This document shows positions 1 to 10,200 of a stretch of 64,000 bases of DNA, in pieces; within the stretch, counting starts at the first letter, position 1; every line of letters begins with the position of its first letter. This DNA comes from Flavitalea plasmicola (GTDB lineage Bacteria > Bacteroidota > Bacteroidia > Chitinophagales > Chitinophagaceae). Position numbers and translations under genes: made by a program. The notes under the pieces are model-generated. The model was not told the origin of the DNA. It did not search any database and saw only the letters and a list, made by a program, of their open reading frames with translations. The DNA lies in contig NZ_JAUOTO010000004.1 in NCBI RefSeq assembly GCF_030546645.1, positions 682,001 to 746,000 of the forward strand, in the 5' to 3' direction.

Positions 1-2
1 GG

Positions 3-2621
3 ATCCGTGGTACGGGTACGTTGAACAATTCCGATCCGCTGGTGGTCATCGATGGCGTGCCTGCGGGGACGATGAATGATGTGAACCCAAATGATATTGC
101 GTCGATCGAAATATTAAAGGATGCGTCTTCTTCCGCTATTTATGGTACACGGGCCGCGAATGGGGTTGTGCTCATCACAACTAAGAGAGGAAGCTACGGC
201 GACCAGATGAAGATCAGCGCCAATGGGTACACCGGCGTCAGCCATGTAGCAAAGTATTTGAAGCTGGCAACGGCTGCACAGCTAGCGCCTTTAAAGCTGG
301 AGGCTTATGCAAATGATTCAGTCACCACGGGTCCGAATGTAGAGTTCTGGCAAGATCCGGCCAATGCGGTGCAGCGTACGGATTGGCAGCGGGCTTTGTT
401 CGGCACTGGCAAGGTCAATAACGCCGATCTGGCTATCCGGGGTGGCAGTGGTAATTCCAATTACAGTTTTTCCGGTAATTATTACGATGAAAAGGGGCTG
501 ATCATCAATTCCTATTTTAAGCGATACAGCGCCAGGATCAACTCGGAGCACCGACTGGGCAGCAGGATCAAAGTGGGGGAGAATTTCCTGTACAGCAAGC
601 GCAGCGGGGCCTCTCCTGAAACGCGTTCCACCCAGACAGGTCTTGTCTGGAGCGCTCTGCGCTTCAATCCTGCCATTCCTGTGTATACAGATTCCACGGG
701 CAAATGGGGGTCTTCAAAGGGCAAGTCGGAATTTGGGGACATCAATAACCCGGTGTTCACCGCCACGACGAACGACATCCATACCACTAACAATAACCTG
801 CTGGCGAATGCCTATATCGAAATAGAGATATTGAAGGGTTTGAAGCTTCGCGGCAACCTGGGCTATGATCAGGAAATGCAGGAAAGATATGAGTTCTATC
901 CTGCTACGCCGGACCAGGTCCGGGTAAACCAGCTGGCCAGCCTGAAGCAAAGCCATACGGAATATTCTTCTTTGCTGAACGAGATCTACCTCACCTATAA
1001 CGGGCAATTCGGGACGGACCACTCGCTGACCTTAACGGGCGGCTATTCGGGACAAACATCCAAGGGAAGCTCGTATTATGCGCAAAGGACCGGTTTTTCT
1101 GATACGGACCCCAACCAGCTGATACTGGACAATGGCAGCGGCAGCAACCAGTTCTCGGGGGGAAACAACAGCGGAGCCAATGGATACAATTTAAATCCTA
1201 CGGTGCTCATATCCTATTTCGTACGTGGCAATTATGCCTACAAAGGGAAATACCTGGCGACGGCGACCATGCGTGCGGATGGGTCCGGCAAATTTCCTCC
1301 CGGTCACCAGTGGGGCTATTTTCCAGCCTTCTCGCTGGGATGGAGGGTCTCCGACGAAAATTTCTTCAAGAACAATGTCGCTTTTGTCAACAGTCTTAAG
1401 CTCACAGGCGGCTGGGGACAGCTGGGTAACCAGAATGTGAACGACTTCCAGTTCTTAGGCAATTTGTCTGCAACCAATCAATATAATTTCGGCGATCCTG
1501 CCCAGGTGGTGAACGCCTCTTATATCGTCGGTCTTTCCAACCCGAACATCACCTGGGAAAGGGCGGAAATGACAAATATCTCACTTGAGTTCGGACTGTT
1601 GAGGAATCATCTAACGGGAACCCTTACTTATTTTAACAAGGACACCAAGGATATGCTGGTACCCGTCTCACTGGTGGAGACCTATGGCGCTGCGCCCAGC
1701 ATTTATGGAAATGTGACGGTGCCCGACCAGAACCAGGGAACGCTGAACAACCATGGAGTGGAACTGGACCTGACCTATCAAAATACAGCGGGCAAGCTGA
1801 GCTACTCGCTGGGTATCAATGCGGCCTTCCTGAGCAATAAGGTCACCCATCTTTATGGATCAAAAGATACCTACATCGGGTCAGTGTTCTATGGCCGTCA
1901 ATCCCTGGAAACTTCCAGGACCTATGAAGGCCAGCCCATTGCATCCTATTATGGGTTCAGGACGGCCGGACTGTACCAGTCACAGGATGATATCAACAAG
2001 GATGCGGGTATTGCAAACGATCCGAACAAGGCGAATATCAAACCCGGCGATGTCCGATTTGTGGATATCAACAGGGACGGGGTCATCGATGACAAGGACC
2101 GTGTGAAGCTGGGCGATCCCAATCCCCGGTTCACTTTCGGGTTCCATGGCAGCCTGGGCTTTAAAGGCTTCGATCTTAGCTGGAATTTCAGTGGCCAACT
2201 GGGCAGCAAGCTGTACAATGCCGACCGGATGACGGGCCTGGACGGCACCCAGTTCTTCAACATGTATGCCGAGGCTGTGAACAGGTGGCATGGTCCGAAC
2301 ACCAGCAACAGCATACCCCGCCTCAGCAAGGCTAACCTGAATGTCAACAACCGGAGCTCCGACCTTTGGGTCGAGAGCGGCAATTATGTGAGCCTGAAAA
2401 CGCTGACCCTCGGGTATACGTTGCCACGGACGATGGTGGGCAGCTGGCAACTCCCGGAGTCAAGGATCTATGTCAGCTCTTACAACCTGCTCATGATCAC
2501 CGGGTACCGGGGATACACACCTGAGCTGGGTTATACAGACGGCAACAGGCAAAGGGGCGTGGACGTAGCTCAATATCCGCCTGCAAGGAATTTCACCATC
2601 GGTGCAACCTTTAATTTTTAA
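3..2621 (+). CDS. SusC/RagA-family TonB-dependent outer-membrane receptor, 5' truncated
   Basis: The frame is open at the left edge (codon phase begins at base 3), so the signal peptide, the carboxypeptidase-like domain and part of the plug lie outside the window. The visible part starts in the TonB plug, with VVIDGVPAG and then LKDASSSAIYG followed by AANGVVLITTKRG, the standard SusC plug signature. About 800 residues of beta-barrel follow, ending in an aromatic C-terminus (GATFNF). Proteins of this family import oligosaccharides across the outer membrane using TonB energy and form a complex with a SusD lipoprotein. The next gene, starting 4 bases after this stop, is that SusD. The glycosidase fusion behind it suggests a complex glycan as substrate, which is inference. 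Confidence 0.96.
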   Translation: MRGTGTLNNSDPLVVIDGVPAGTMNDVNPNDIASIEILKDASSSAIYGTRAANGVVLITTKRGSYGDQMKISANGYTGVSHVAKYLKLATAAQLAPLKLEAYANDSVTTGPNVEFWQDPANAVQRTDWQRALFGTGKVNNADLAIRGGSGNSNYSFSGNYYDEKGLIINSYFKRYSARINSEHRLGSRIKVGENFLYSKRSGASPETRSTQTGLVWSALRFNPAIPVYTDSTGKWGSSKGKSEFGDINNPVFTATTNDIHTTNNNLLANAYIEIEILKGLKLRGNLGYDQEMQERYEFYPATPDQVRVNQLASLKQSHTEYSSLLNEIYLTYNGQFGTDHSLTLTGGYSGQTSKGSSYYAQRTGFSDTDPNQLILDNGSGSNQFSGGNNSGANGYNLNPTVLISYFVRGNYAYKGKYLATATMRADGSGKFPPGHQWGYFPAFSLGWRVSDENFFKNNVAFVNSLKLTGGWGQLGNQNVNDFQFLGNLSATNQYNFGDPAQVVNASYIVGLSNPNITWERAEMTNISLEFGLLRNHLTGTLTYFNKDTKDMLVPVSLVETYGAAPSIYGNVTVPDQNQGTLNNHGVELDLTYQNTAGKLSYSLGINAAFLSNKVTHLYGSKDTYIGSVFYGRQSLETSRTYEGQPIASYYGFRTAGLYQSQDDINKDAGIANDPNKANIKPGDVRFVDINRDGVIDDKDRVKLGDPNPRFTFGFHGSLGFKGFDLSWNFSGQLGSKLYNADRMTGLDGTQFFNMYAEAVNRWHGPNTSNSIPRLSKANLNVNNRSSDLWVESGNYVSLKTLTLGYTLPRTMVGSWQLPESRIYVSSYNLLMITGYRGYTPELGYTDGNRQRGVDVAQYPPARNFTIGATFNF

Positions 2622-2625
2622 TCAA

Positions 2626-4194
2626 ATGAACCTACATAAAGCAACATATAGCAAGATAGTAACGGGCAGCGTGACCCTGGGCCTGCTGTTTGCCGGCTGT
2701 GTAAAAACTTCCTTGAACATAAAGCCGGTGGGCACATATACCACAGCAACCTATTGGCGTAATGAAAGCGACGTGATCACCGGGATCAACGGGATCTACA
2801 ATGTGCTGACGCAGGAAGAAGGGGTGGGACACAACCTGTATGCCTTTGACGATGCGTCCGATGACATAGCTATAGATGGTGACCATCCGGACATGTGGGC
2901 CATCGAGCGGTTTACGGCCGATGCGACGGCCTACCAGCTGCATCCTACCTGGAGCTGGTCTTACGAGCAGATCGCACGCGCCAATAATGCCATCATCTAT
3001 GTGCCCAAGGTGCCGGTGTTAAGCGACGATATCCGCAACCGGTCTATGGGGGAAGCGTATTTCCTCCGGGCCCATGGTTATTGGGTGCTGAACCAGATCT
3101 TCGGGGAAGTGCCGCTGATATTGGAAGCGAATGTGCTGGACGGGAACTATAATATACCCAAGTCATCAGTGGATTCTGTGCGTGCACAAATTGAATCGGA
3201 CCTGCTGAAAGCCGCCGACCTGTTGCCGGAGAGCTATGGGGCCAGCGACAAGGGCAGGGTAACAAAAGGTTCGGCCTGGGGATTGCTGACCAAGCTGTAT
3301 ATGACCTGGGAGAAATTGGATAAGGCGATCACCTATGGAACGATGGTGACCAGCAATGCCAATTATGCGCTCGCTTCAAAATATACGGACAATTTTACCC
3401 TGGGCAGCCAGGAGAGCAATACGGAGATCCTTTTTGCGGTGTGGAATAAGAACAACTACAACAATTCTCCTATCAATATTTATTTCACGCCGCGTGCCTG
3501 GAATGGATGGGGTTTTCATCACCCGACGGAGAATTTTGTATCCCAGTTCGAAACGGGTGATAGTGTCCGCAAGCGGACTACCATTCTGGCTGTGGGAGAC
3601 AGTATTCCGAACCAGACGACCATGATCGAGATAGCTCCCTCGGATGCTTACCAGATGTTCACAGGCAAGGCAGGGCAGTCAACCGGCAGGATGTTGCCGA
3701 GCAATTCTCCCACCACCGGCTACTGTCTCCGGAAGTATACTGCCTATAACCCGGATGGTTCCGGCAACCTGGACGGCGACCTCAAGCAACCCCTGCTACG
3801 TACGGCCGATGTTTACCTGCTGGTGGCGGAAGCGAAGATCCGGACCAGCGGAGCTGGCGCCGGAGACGCGGAGATCAAGGCCGTTCGGGAGCGGGCCGGG
3901 CTTACGGCTATTACGGGCGCGACGATCAATGATCTTATCCACGAACGCCGCGTAGAGCTGGGTGGCGAGAACACACGCTTCCAGGACCTGGTGCGTTGGG
4001 ACAAAGCAGGCGTGGTGAACCTTGACACTATTGTCGGCAAGCCTAAGTATGCATCAACCTTGCAGCCATATAACCATGCCGTTGCATTGCCGGCGCGTAC
4101 GTTTACACGTCCGAAGAACTATTACTGGCCCATTCCGCAGGTGGTCATTGATGAAAGTAAGGGAGTGATCACACAAAATCCCAATTATAAGTAG
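2626..4194 (+). CDS. SusD/RagB-family glycan-binding lipoprotein
   Basis: A 522-residue SusD-like protein. I start it at the ATG at 2626, just after the SusC stop, because this places a lipoprotein signal peptide at the N-terminus with lipobox LFAGC; the frame is also open upstream for eight residues inside the SusC end. The N-terminal part (TYWRNESDVITGINGIY, then AYFLRAHGYWVLNQIFGEVPL) is typical of the SusD TPR-like core. The C-terminal part has the family pattern ADVYLLVAEAKIR, ending in a WPIPQ motif near the C-terminus. It would sit on the cell surface as the lid of the SusC channel. Gene order SusC-SusD-glycosidase makes this a polysaccharide utilisation locus. Confidence 0.96.
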   Translation: MNLHKATYSKIVTGSVTLGLLFAGCVKTSLNIKPVGTYTTATYWRNESDVITGINGIYNVLTQEEGVGHNLYAFDDASDDIAIDGDHPDMWAIERFTADATAYQLHPTWSWSYEQIARANNAIIYVPKVPVLSDDIRNRSMGEAYFLRAHGYWVLNQIFGEVPLILEANVLDGNYNIPKSSVDSVRAQIESDLLKAADLLPESYGASDKGRVTKGSAWGLLTKLYMTWEKLDKAITYGTMVTSNANYALASKYTDNFTLGSQESNTEILFAVWNKNNYNNSPINIYFTPRAWNGWGFHHPTENFVSQFETGDSVRKRTTILAVGDSIPNQTTMIEIAPSDAYQMFTGKAGQSTGRMLPSNSPTTGYCLRKYTAYNPDGSGNLDGDLKQPLLRTADVYLLVAEAKIRTSGAGAGDAEIKAVRERAGLTAITGATINDLIHERRVELGGENTRFQDLVRWDKAGVVNLDTIVGKPKYASTLQPYNHAVALPARTFTRPKNYYWPIPQVVIDESKGVITQNPNYK

Positions 4195-4206
4195 GTAATT
4201 TGCAAA

Positions 4207-7200
4207 ATGAAATATATCATTTGTGTGCTGCTGGTCTTGTCCGGCGGGATGGCATATGCTCAGTTGGATAAAGCGTCGCTGGGAGCATTCTTACAAAGAA
4301 TAGTGAAGGATAAGGCTGTCCAATTTGAAGTGGAATATATTGCGCAGGAAGGTGGCAAGGATGTTTTTGAGCTGGACGGGCGGGGGAACAGGATCGTGCT
4401 GCGCGGCAGCAATGGCCTCAGTGTAGCTTCGGCGCTCAATTATTACCTGAAGAACTATTGTCACCGCCTGATCACCTGGAATGGGGCGCCTGCGCCGCTG
4501 CCGGGGGTGTTGCCTGCTGTCCGGAAGAAAGTACATCGCGCCACGCCTTATCAATATCGCTACTACCTCAATTATTGTACTTTTCAATATTCCATCGCAT
4601 GGTGGGACTGGGACCGTTGGCAGCGTGAGATCGACTGGATGGCGCTGAATGGTATCAATATGCCGTTGGCCCTTACGGGCGAAGAGGCTATCTGGCAGGA
4701 AGTCTACCGGGAAATGGGATTCCAGGACAAGGAGCTGGACCGATTCTTCAGCGGGCCTGCTTATTTTTCCTGGTTGTGGATGGGGAATATCGATGCCTGG
4801 GGCGGTCCTTTGCCCGCGCATTGGAAGGAGAGCCATGCCGCCCTGCAGAAAAAGATATTACAGGCCGAACGGTCCTTTGGGATGAAGCCGGTGCTGCCTG
4901 CATTCACGGGGCATGTTCCACCTTCATTCAAAGACAGGTTTCCCCAGGCTAAAGTAAAGAAAACGAATTGGGATGCCGGCTTCGACGATGTGTATATACT
5001 CGATCCTTCGGATCCTCTTTTCGAGACCATTGGCAAAAAATTTATCGAGGCGCAGACACGGGCTTTCGGGACGGACCATTTTTATTCGGCCGATACGTTC
5101 AATGAGAATGTGCCTCCCACCAGCGATTCCCTGTACCTGGATGGGATGAGCCGGAAAGTATATGCTTCCATGGCGCAAGCGGACCCAAAAGCCATTTGGG
5201 TCATGCAGGGGTGGATGTTCCATTACAATGCGGCATACTGGAAGCCCACCCAGATACAGGCGCTGCTGAAAGCCGTGCCGGACGATCATATGATCCTGCT
5301 GGACCTTTATAGCGAGAGCCACCCGGTGTGGAACAGGACGGAAGCCTATTATGGCAAACCCTGGATATGGAACATGCTGCATAATTTCGGGGGCAACATC
5401 AGTCTTTGGGGAAGGATGAGTCATGCCGCCGAAGATCCTTCAAAGGCGTTGCACGATCCTGCCGCGGGCAGGATGACAGGCATAGGTCTTACGCCGGAGG
5501 GTATCGAACAGAATCCTGCATTGTACCAGCTGATGCTGGAAAATGTGTGGCAGGACGGACCGGTGGACCTGAAGGCGTGGCTGCGTGATTATGCTTTACA
5601 ACGGTATGGTGTAAGCGATAAATCGGTGGATACGGCCTGGGGTCTATTGGAGGGTAGTGTTTATAATGGCGGATTGACGGAAGGCGGTATGGAGTCCATT
5701 ATTCAGGCGCGGCCCACACTGGAGCCGGCTGTCGACCGGGTGAACACTCATTTAAGCTATGATCCGGCAGTATTGCAACAGGCCTGGAAGATCTTTGTCC
5801 AGGCGGCGCCCAGGCTGAAAGGCAGTGACGGCTACCGGTATGACCTGGTGGATATCACCCGGCAGGTGTTGGCCAACTATGCCTCCGTATTACAGCAGCG
5901 TTTTGCCGCTGCGTGGAAAGAGAAGGATACGGCGGCTTTTCGCCGCAACAGCCGGCAGTTCCTGACTTTGATGGACGATATGGACCGGGTGCTGGCGACA
6001 CGCCGGGACTTTCTGTTGGACAAATGGATCAAGGAAGCGAGGGCATGCGGGGCGACGGCATCGGAATCCGACCTGTATGAGAAGAATGCGCGGGACCTCG
6101 TTACACTTTGGGGAGATAAGGAAAGTGGTTTGCGGGAGTATTCCTGCCGTCAGTGGAGCGGGCTGATCAAAGGTTTTTATAAACACCGGTGGGAGCTGTT
6201 CTTTCGCCGGATGGAGCAGGCCCTGGCTGCCGGCGTGGACCTCGACTGGAAGGCTTTCGATAAGGAGGTGAAGGATTGGGAATGGCAGTGGGTGAATGGT
6301 CATGACGCTTATGCTGCTGTGGTGAAGGGAGATGAAGTACAGGCTGTTACCGCGATGTTTAAGAAATATTTTGCAGCCATGCAGGAGCCCGTGGCGACCA
6401 ATGACCATATCTTTCCCGGCGCTGCTGTTGCGAAGCGCTTCATAGATTTTGACAGCAAAGGGTTTCTGGTAAATGGCCGGCGGACCTTTCTTGTCTCGGC
6501 AGGGCTGGAATATGCGCGTATACCGCACGAGCTTTGGCAAGACAGGTTATTGCGATTGCAACGGGCCGGGTTTAACTGCATCGAGATCTATACCTTTTGG
6601 AACTGGCATGAGCCGGAGGAAGGAAAATTCGATTTCAGCGGGGATCATGACCTGGGCGCTTTTCTTCGTCTGGTGAAAAGCATGGGCCTCTATGCCATCG
6701 TGCGGGTGGGGCCTTATTATTGTGCGGAGTGGGACAACGGCGGCTATCCATTGTGGCTGCGTTTCAAGCCGGGCGTTCGTGTGCGTGAAGATAATGCGGA
6801 GTTTGAAAAGTATGTGGATCGTTTTTTCGATAAATTATTGCCGATCGTATGCGGCCAGCAGATCCATCGAGGGGGGGCGGTGATCCTGGTACAGCTGGAG
6901 AACGAACATAACAAGGGCTGGGGTACCTATATGCCGGATGGATATTTCCGGCATCTGCAGAAAAAGGCACTTTCGATGGGTATGGAAGTGCCTTATTTTT
7001 TTAGCGGCCTGCATCATGCCAGCGATCCTGCCGGCGATGGCGGCGGCGTTGTCACGGATCACAGGGGAGATCCCGCAAGACTGGATGATCCGGCCAGGCC
7101 CAGTCCCTGGATGTCCACGGAGTTCTGGAGCGTATGGTACAACGGTTACGGCTCCACGGAGCATGATGCCCGGGAATATGCGCGAAGGACCTGGAAAATC

Positions 7201-10200
7201 ATTGCTCATGGAGGCAGCGGCTATAATTATTATATGGCCCACGGGGGCAGCAATTTTGGATTTACCAATAATGACGAGGATGCCGCATCGTATGATTATG
7301 GAGCGGCTGTCGGACAGGCAGGGGATCTGCGGCCAATTTATTACAGCTTTAAAAAAGCCGCCTGGTTTGCCAGAAGTATGGCGGAGGTGCTGGAGAACAG
7401 CGAGGATGCCACGGATATATGGAAGCATGTTTGTAAGGATAGTTTGATAAAGGTGACTGCCAGGCAAAGCCGTGCGGGTGATCTGTTGTTTGCGGATAAC
7501 CCTTCCGGGGCTGCCCGGAAAGTGCAGATAACCGTCGGGGACGTTGCTACGTTGCCAGCGCAGGGGCCATTGTCAATCGGGCCGGGAGAGATCGTGTCTG
7601 TTATTCATAATGTCTCCGTTGCATCCGGAGTGGTATTGGAATGGGGGCCTGTACGATTGTTGGGCATTGATAAGCAAGGCGCCTTTACCACGATGGTGAT
7701 CTATGGTGAGGAGGGCACCCCTGCCGAATTGTATTTTTCCGTCAAGGGGAAGGTTGTGTCAGTGCCGGAGACGGAGCATTTCGTGACGAGTAATGGGAAA
7801 GTTGTGTTCAAGGACTTATTCAGGGGTGGTGACAGCGCTGCTACCTATAGTTTTTCTGTCGGCGGGCAAAGAATACGGATAATTGCTATGAGCGGGGAGT
7901 TGGCAGACCGGACCTGGTTTGTAGAGAAGGGCGTTATTGTTGGCCCGGGCTATGTTGGGCGGATGCAAGGGGCTTCCATTTTTGCAGAACAAACGTGGGG
8001 GGACAAGCGGGCGTTTCCGGTGCGGATGTTTGATGCCAACGGAGAGCGGCGGCTGACAATAGATGAGATGCCGGAACACCGGGATATCAGGACCCTTTCG
8101 CTCTCGGGCTGGCAGATGAAAAAAGTAACCGTTCCGAAAGCCGGAGATAAGTGGCTGCTCTCGGCCCGTCCGAAGCAAATGGGATCAGATGGCAATGGGG
8201 CGCCCTGGGCCTGGTATTCCAGCCAGATTGAAATAAAGGAAGACGGTAACTATACGCTGCAGGTAGAGGGAGGGGACAGGGCCACGATCTTTGTCGATGG
8301 TGCGCCGGTGAGGCGCATCCATCTTCATGAGGGGGAAGCTGCGCTCGCCCTTTCGAAAGGCATGCATACCCTTGCCCTTTTTACGGCTCATGACGGGCGT
8401 GATAAGCTGGCTGGTTTCATGGGAGATATGTCGGATGTGGACAGCAAGGGGCTGACGGGGACAGCGAGCGTGGTGAAAGGAGGTCCTTTAAGGCATATAT
8501 TAGGGGGCTGGCAATATTCGAAAGATGGAAAGGAGGAATGGAAAGACTATACCATCGGACAGGATATATTTTCCAGGCAACAGGGGACAGCCTGGTTCCG
8601 AACGGTGCTGCCGGAGTTACCGGCGGGCATAACAAAGGGGCAGCTGATCTTTCGCAGCGTGGATGAAAATGCCACGGTATATCTCAATGGAAGGCGGCTA
8701 ACCAGGCATGAGGGATGGAACATCCCTTTCAAGGTGCAACTGGATGGCCTGGATACGATGACCAGGCCGCTGACGCTCACTATCTTTATAGAGAACTATT
8801 CCAATGAAGGCGGAATCGATCAGGCAGTGAAGCTGGACTACCTTTCCGATGTGAAGGAAGTAGCAGGTTGGCGGATGTGCGGAGGCTTCGGGGATACGGC
8901 TGGTGTTCGCTATGCGGATATCCATGACGGGGATACGATGACCCCTTGTTTTTACCGCACGACCTTCGATGCGCCGGTGCAACCTCCTGGCGACCATTTG
9001 ATATGGAGAGTTTCGACACAGGGGCTGGGCCATGGTTCCGTCTGGGTCAATGGGCACAACCTGGGCCGATTCCCTGAAAAGATCCCTGCACCGGGTCTTT
9101 ATATCCCTGAATGCTGGATGAAGGAGGGGATGAATGAACTGATTATTTTCGACGAGGATGGTAAGCGTCCGGCGGAAGTAGCGATCGTTCCGGAACTGAA
9201 AGCGAGCAGGGAGATCATGCATTATAAAGACCGTGATCTGCTGTCTTATGTGGACCCTTTCATCGGGACGGCCAAAAGCGATGTATACACGCGATGGGGT
9301 AATGAAGGGGGGACTTATCCCGGAGCCGTAGCGCCCTGGGGGGCCATGCAGCTGACCCCGGAGACAAAGGCTACGGGAGGATATGACTATCATGACAGCA
9401 CCATTTTCTTTTTCAGCTGTCTGCATCACATGAGCGGCTATCCCAATGGTTCTGCGGGAAGGATGAAGATCATGCCCGTGGTTAGAGGGATGGGAGAAAG
9501 TAAATTGTTCAGGCACGCTGATGAAGCAGCTGCGCCGGGGTATTATAAAGTTCAGTTTATTGACAATACCATTGTGGAAGCCACGGCTTCGGAAAGGGTG
9601 GGTTTTTTTCGCATGCGTTTTCCATCGGGCACTGCGGCGAAGGTCTTTATCGGTGGTATGGGAAAGATCATTCGCCGTAGTCCTTTGCTGTTATACGGCA
9701 CGTACGGAATTGTTGTGCAATTCGACCGGGCCAGCTCTGCTGAGCAGGTGGTGGATGACGGACTGGTGATCGTTTTCCCTGAGGGAACCAGTGAGGTCCT
9801 TCTACGGGTGAGCGCGTCTTCCGTGTCGGAAGCCAGCGCGCTGAATAACATCGACAAAGAAACGGGTGGGCTTGGATTCGATGCTGTTCTGGAGAAGACC
9901 CGTGCAGATTGGAGGAAACAGCTAAGTGTCATCGAGGTCGATGACGAGCGGGAAGACAGGAAAAAGATCTTTTATACGGCGTTGTATCATGCAGCGTTGC
10001 TGCCCTGGATCATTTCCGATGTGGACGGACGGTACAGGGGGCAAGACGGGCTTATTCACCAGGCTTCGGGACAACGCGAATATGGAGGTTTTTCAGCCTG
10101 GGATACATTTCGCAGCCTGCATCCTTTGCTTTGCTTATTGTTCCCGCAGCGGCAACGGGACATGGTGCTATCGCTGCTGGATATCTACCGGCAGACGGGG

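Noticed and set aside
1-6. Window begins exactly with GGATCC (a BamHI site)
   Set aside because: A single six-base site at the edge inside an ordinary SusC frame has no biological meaning and may be chance.
6400-6480. Possible missed gene boundary or frameshift joining GH89 to GH35
   Set aside because: The frame runs through without a stop, no second start with a signal peptide is seen at the GH35 end, and both flanking domains are complete.
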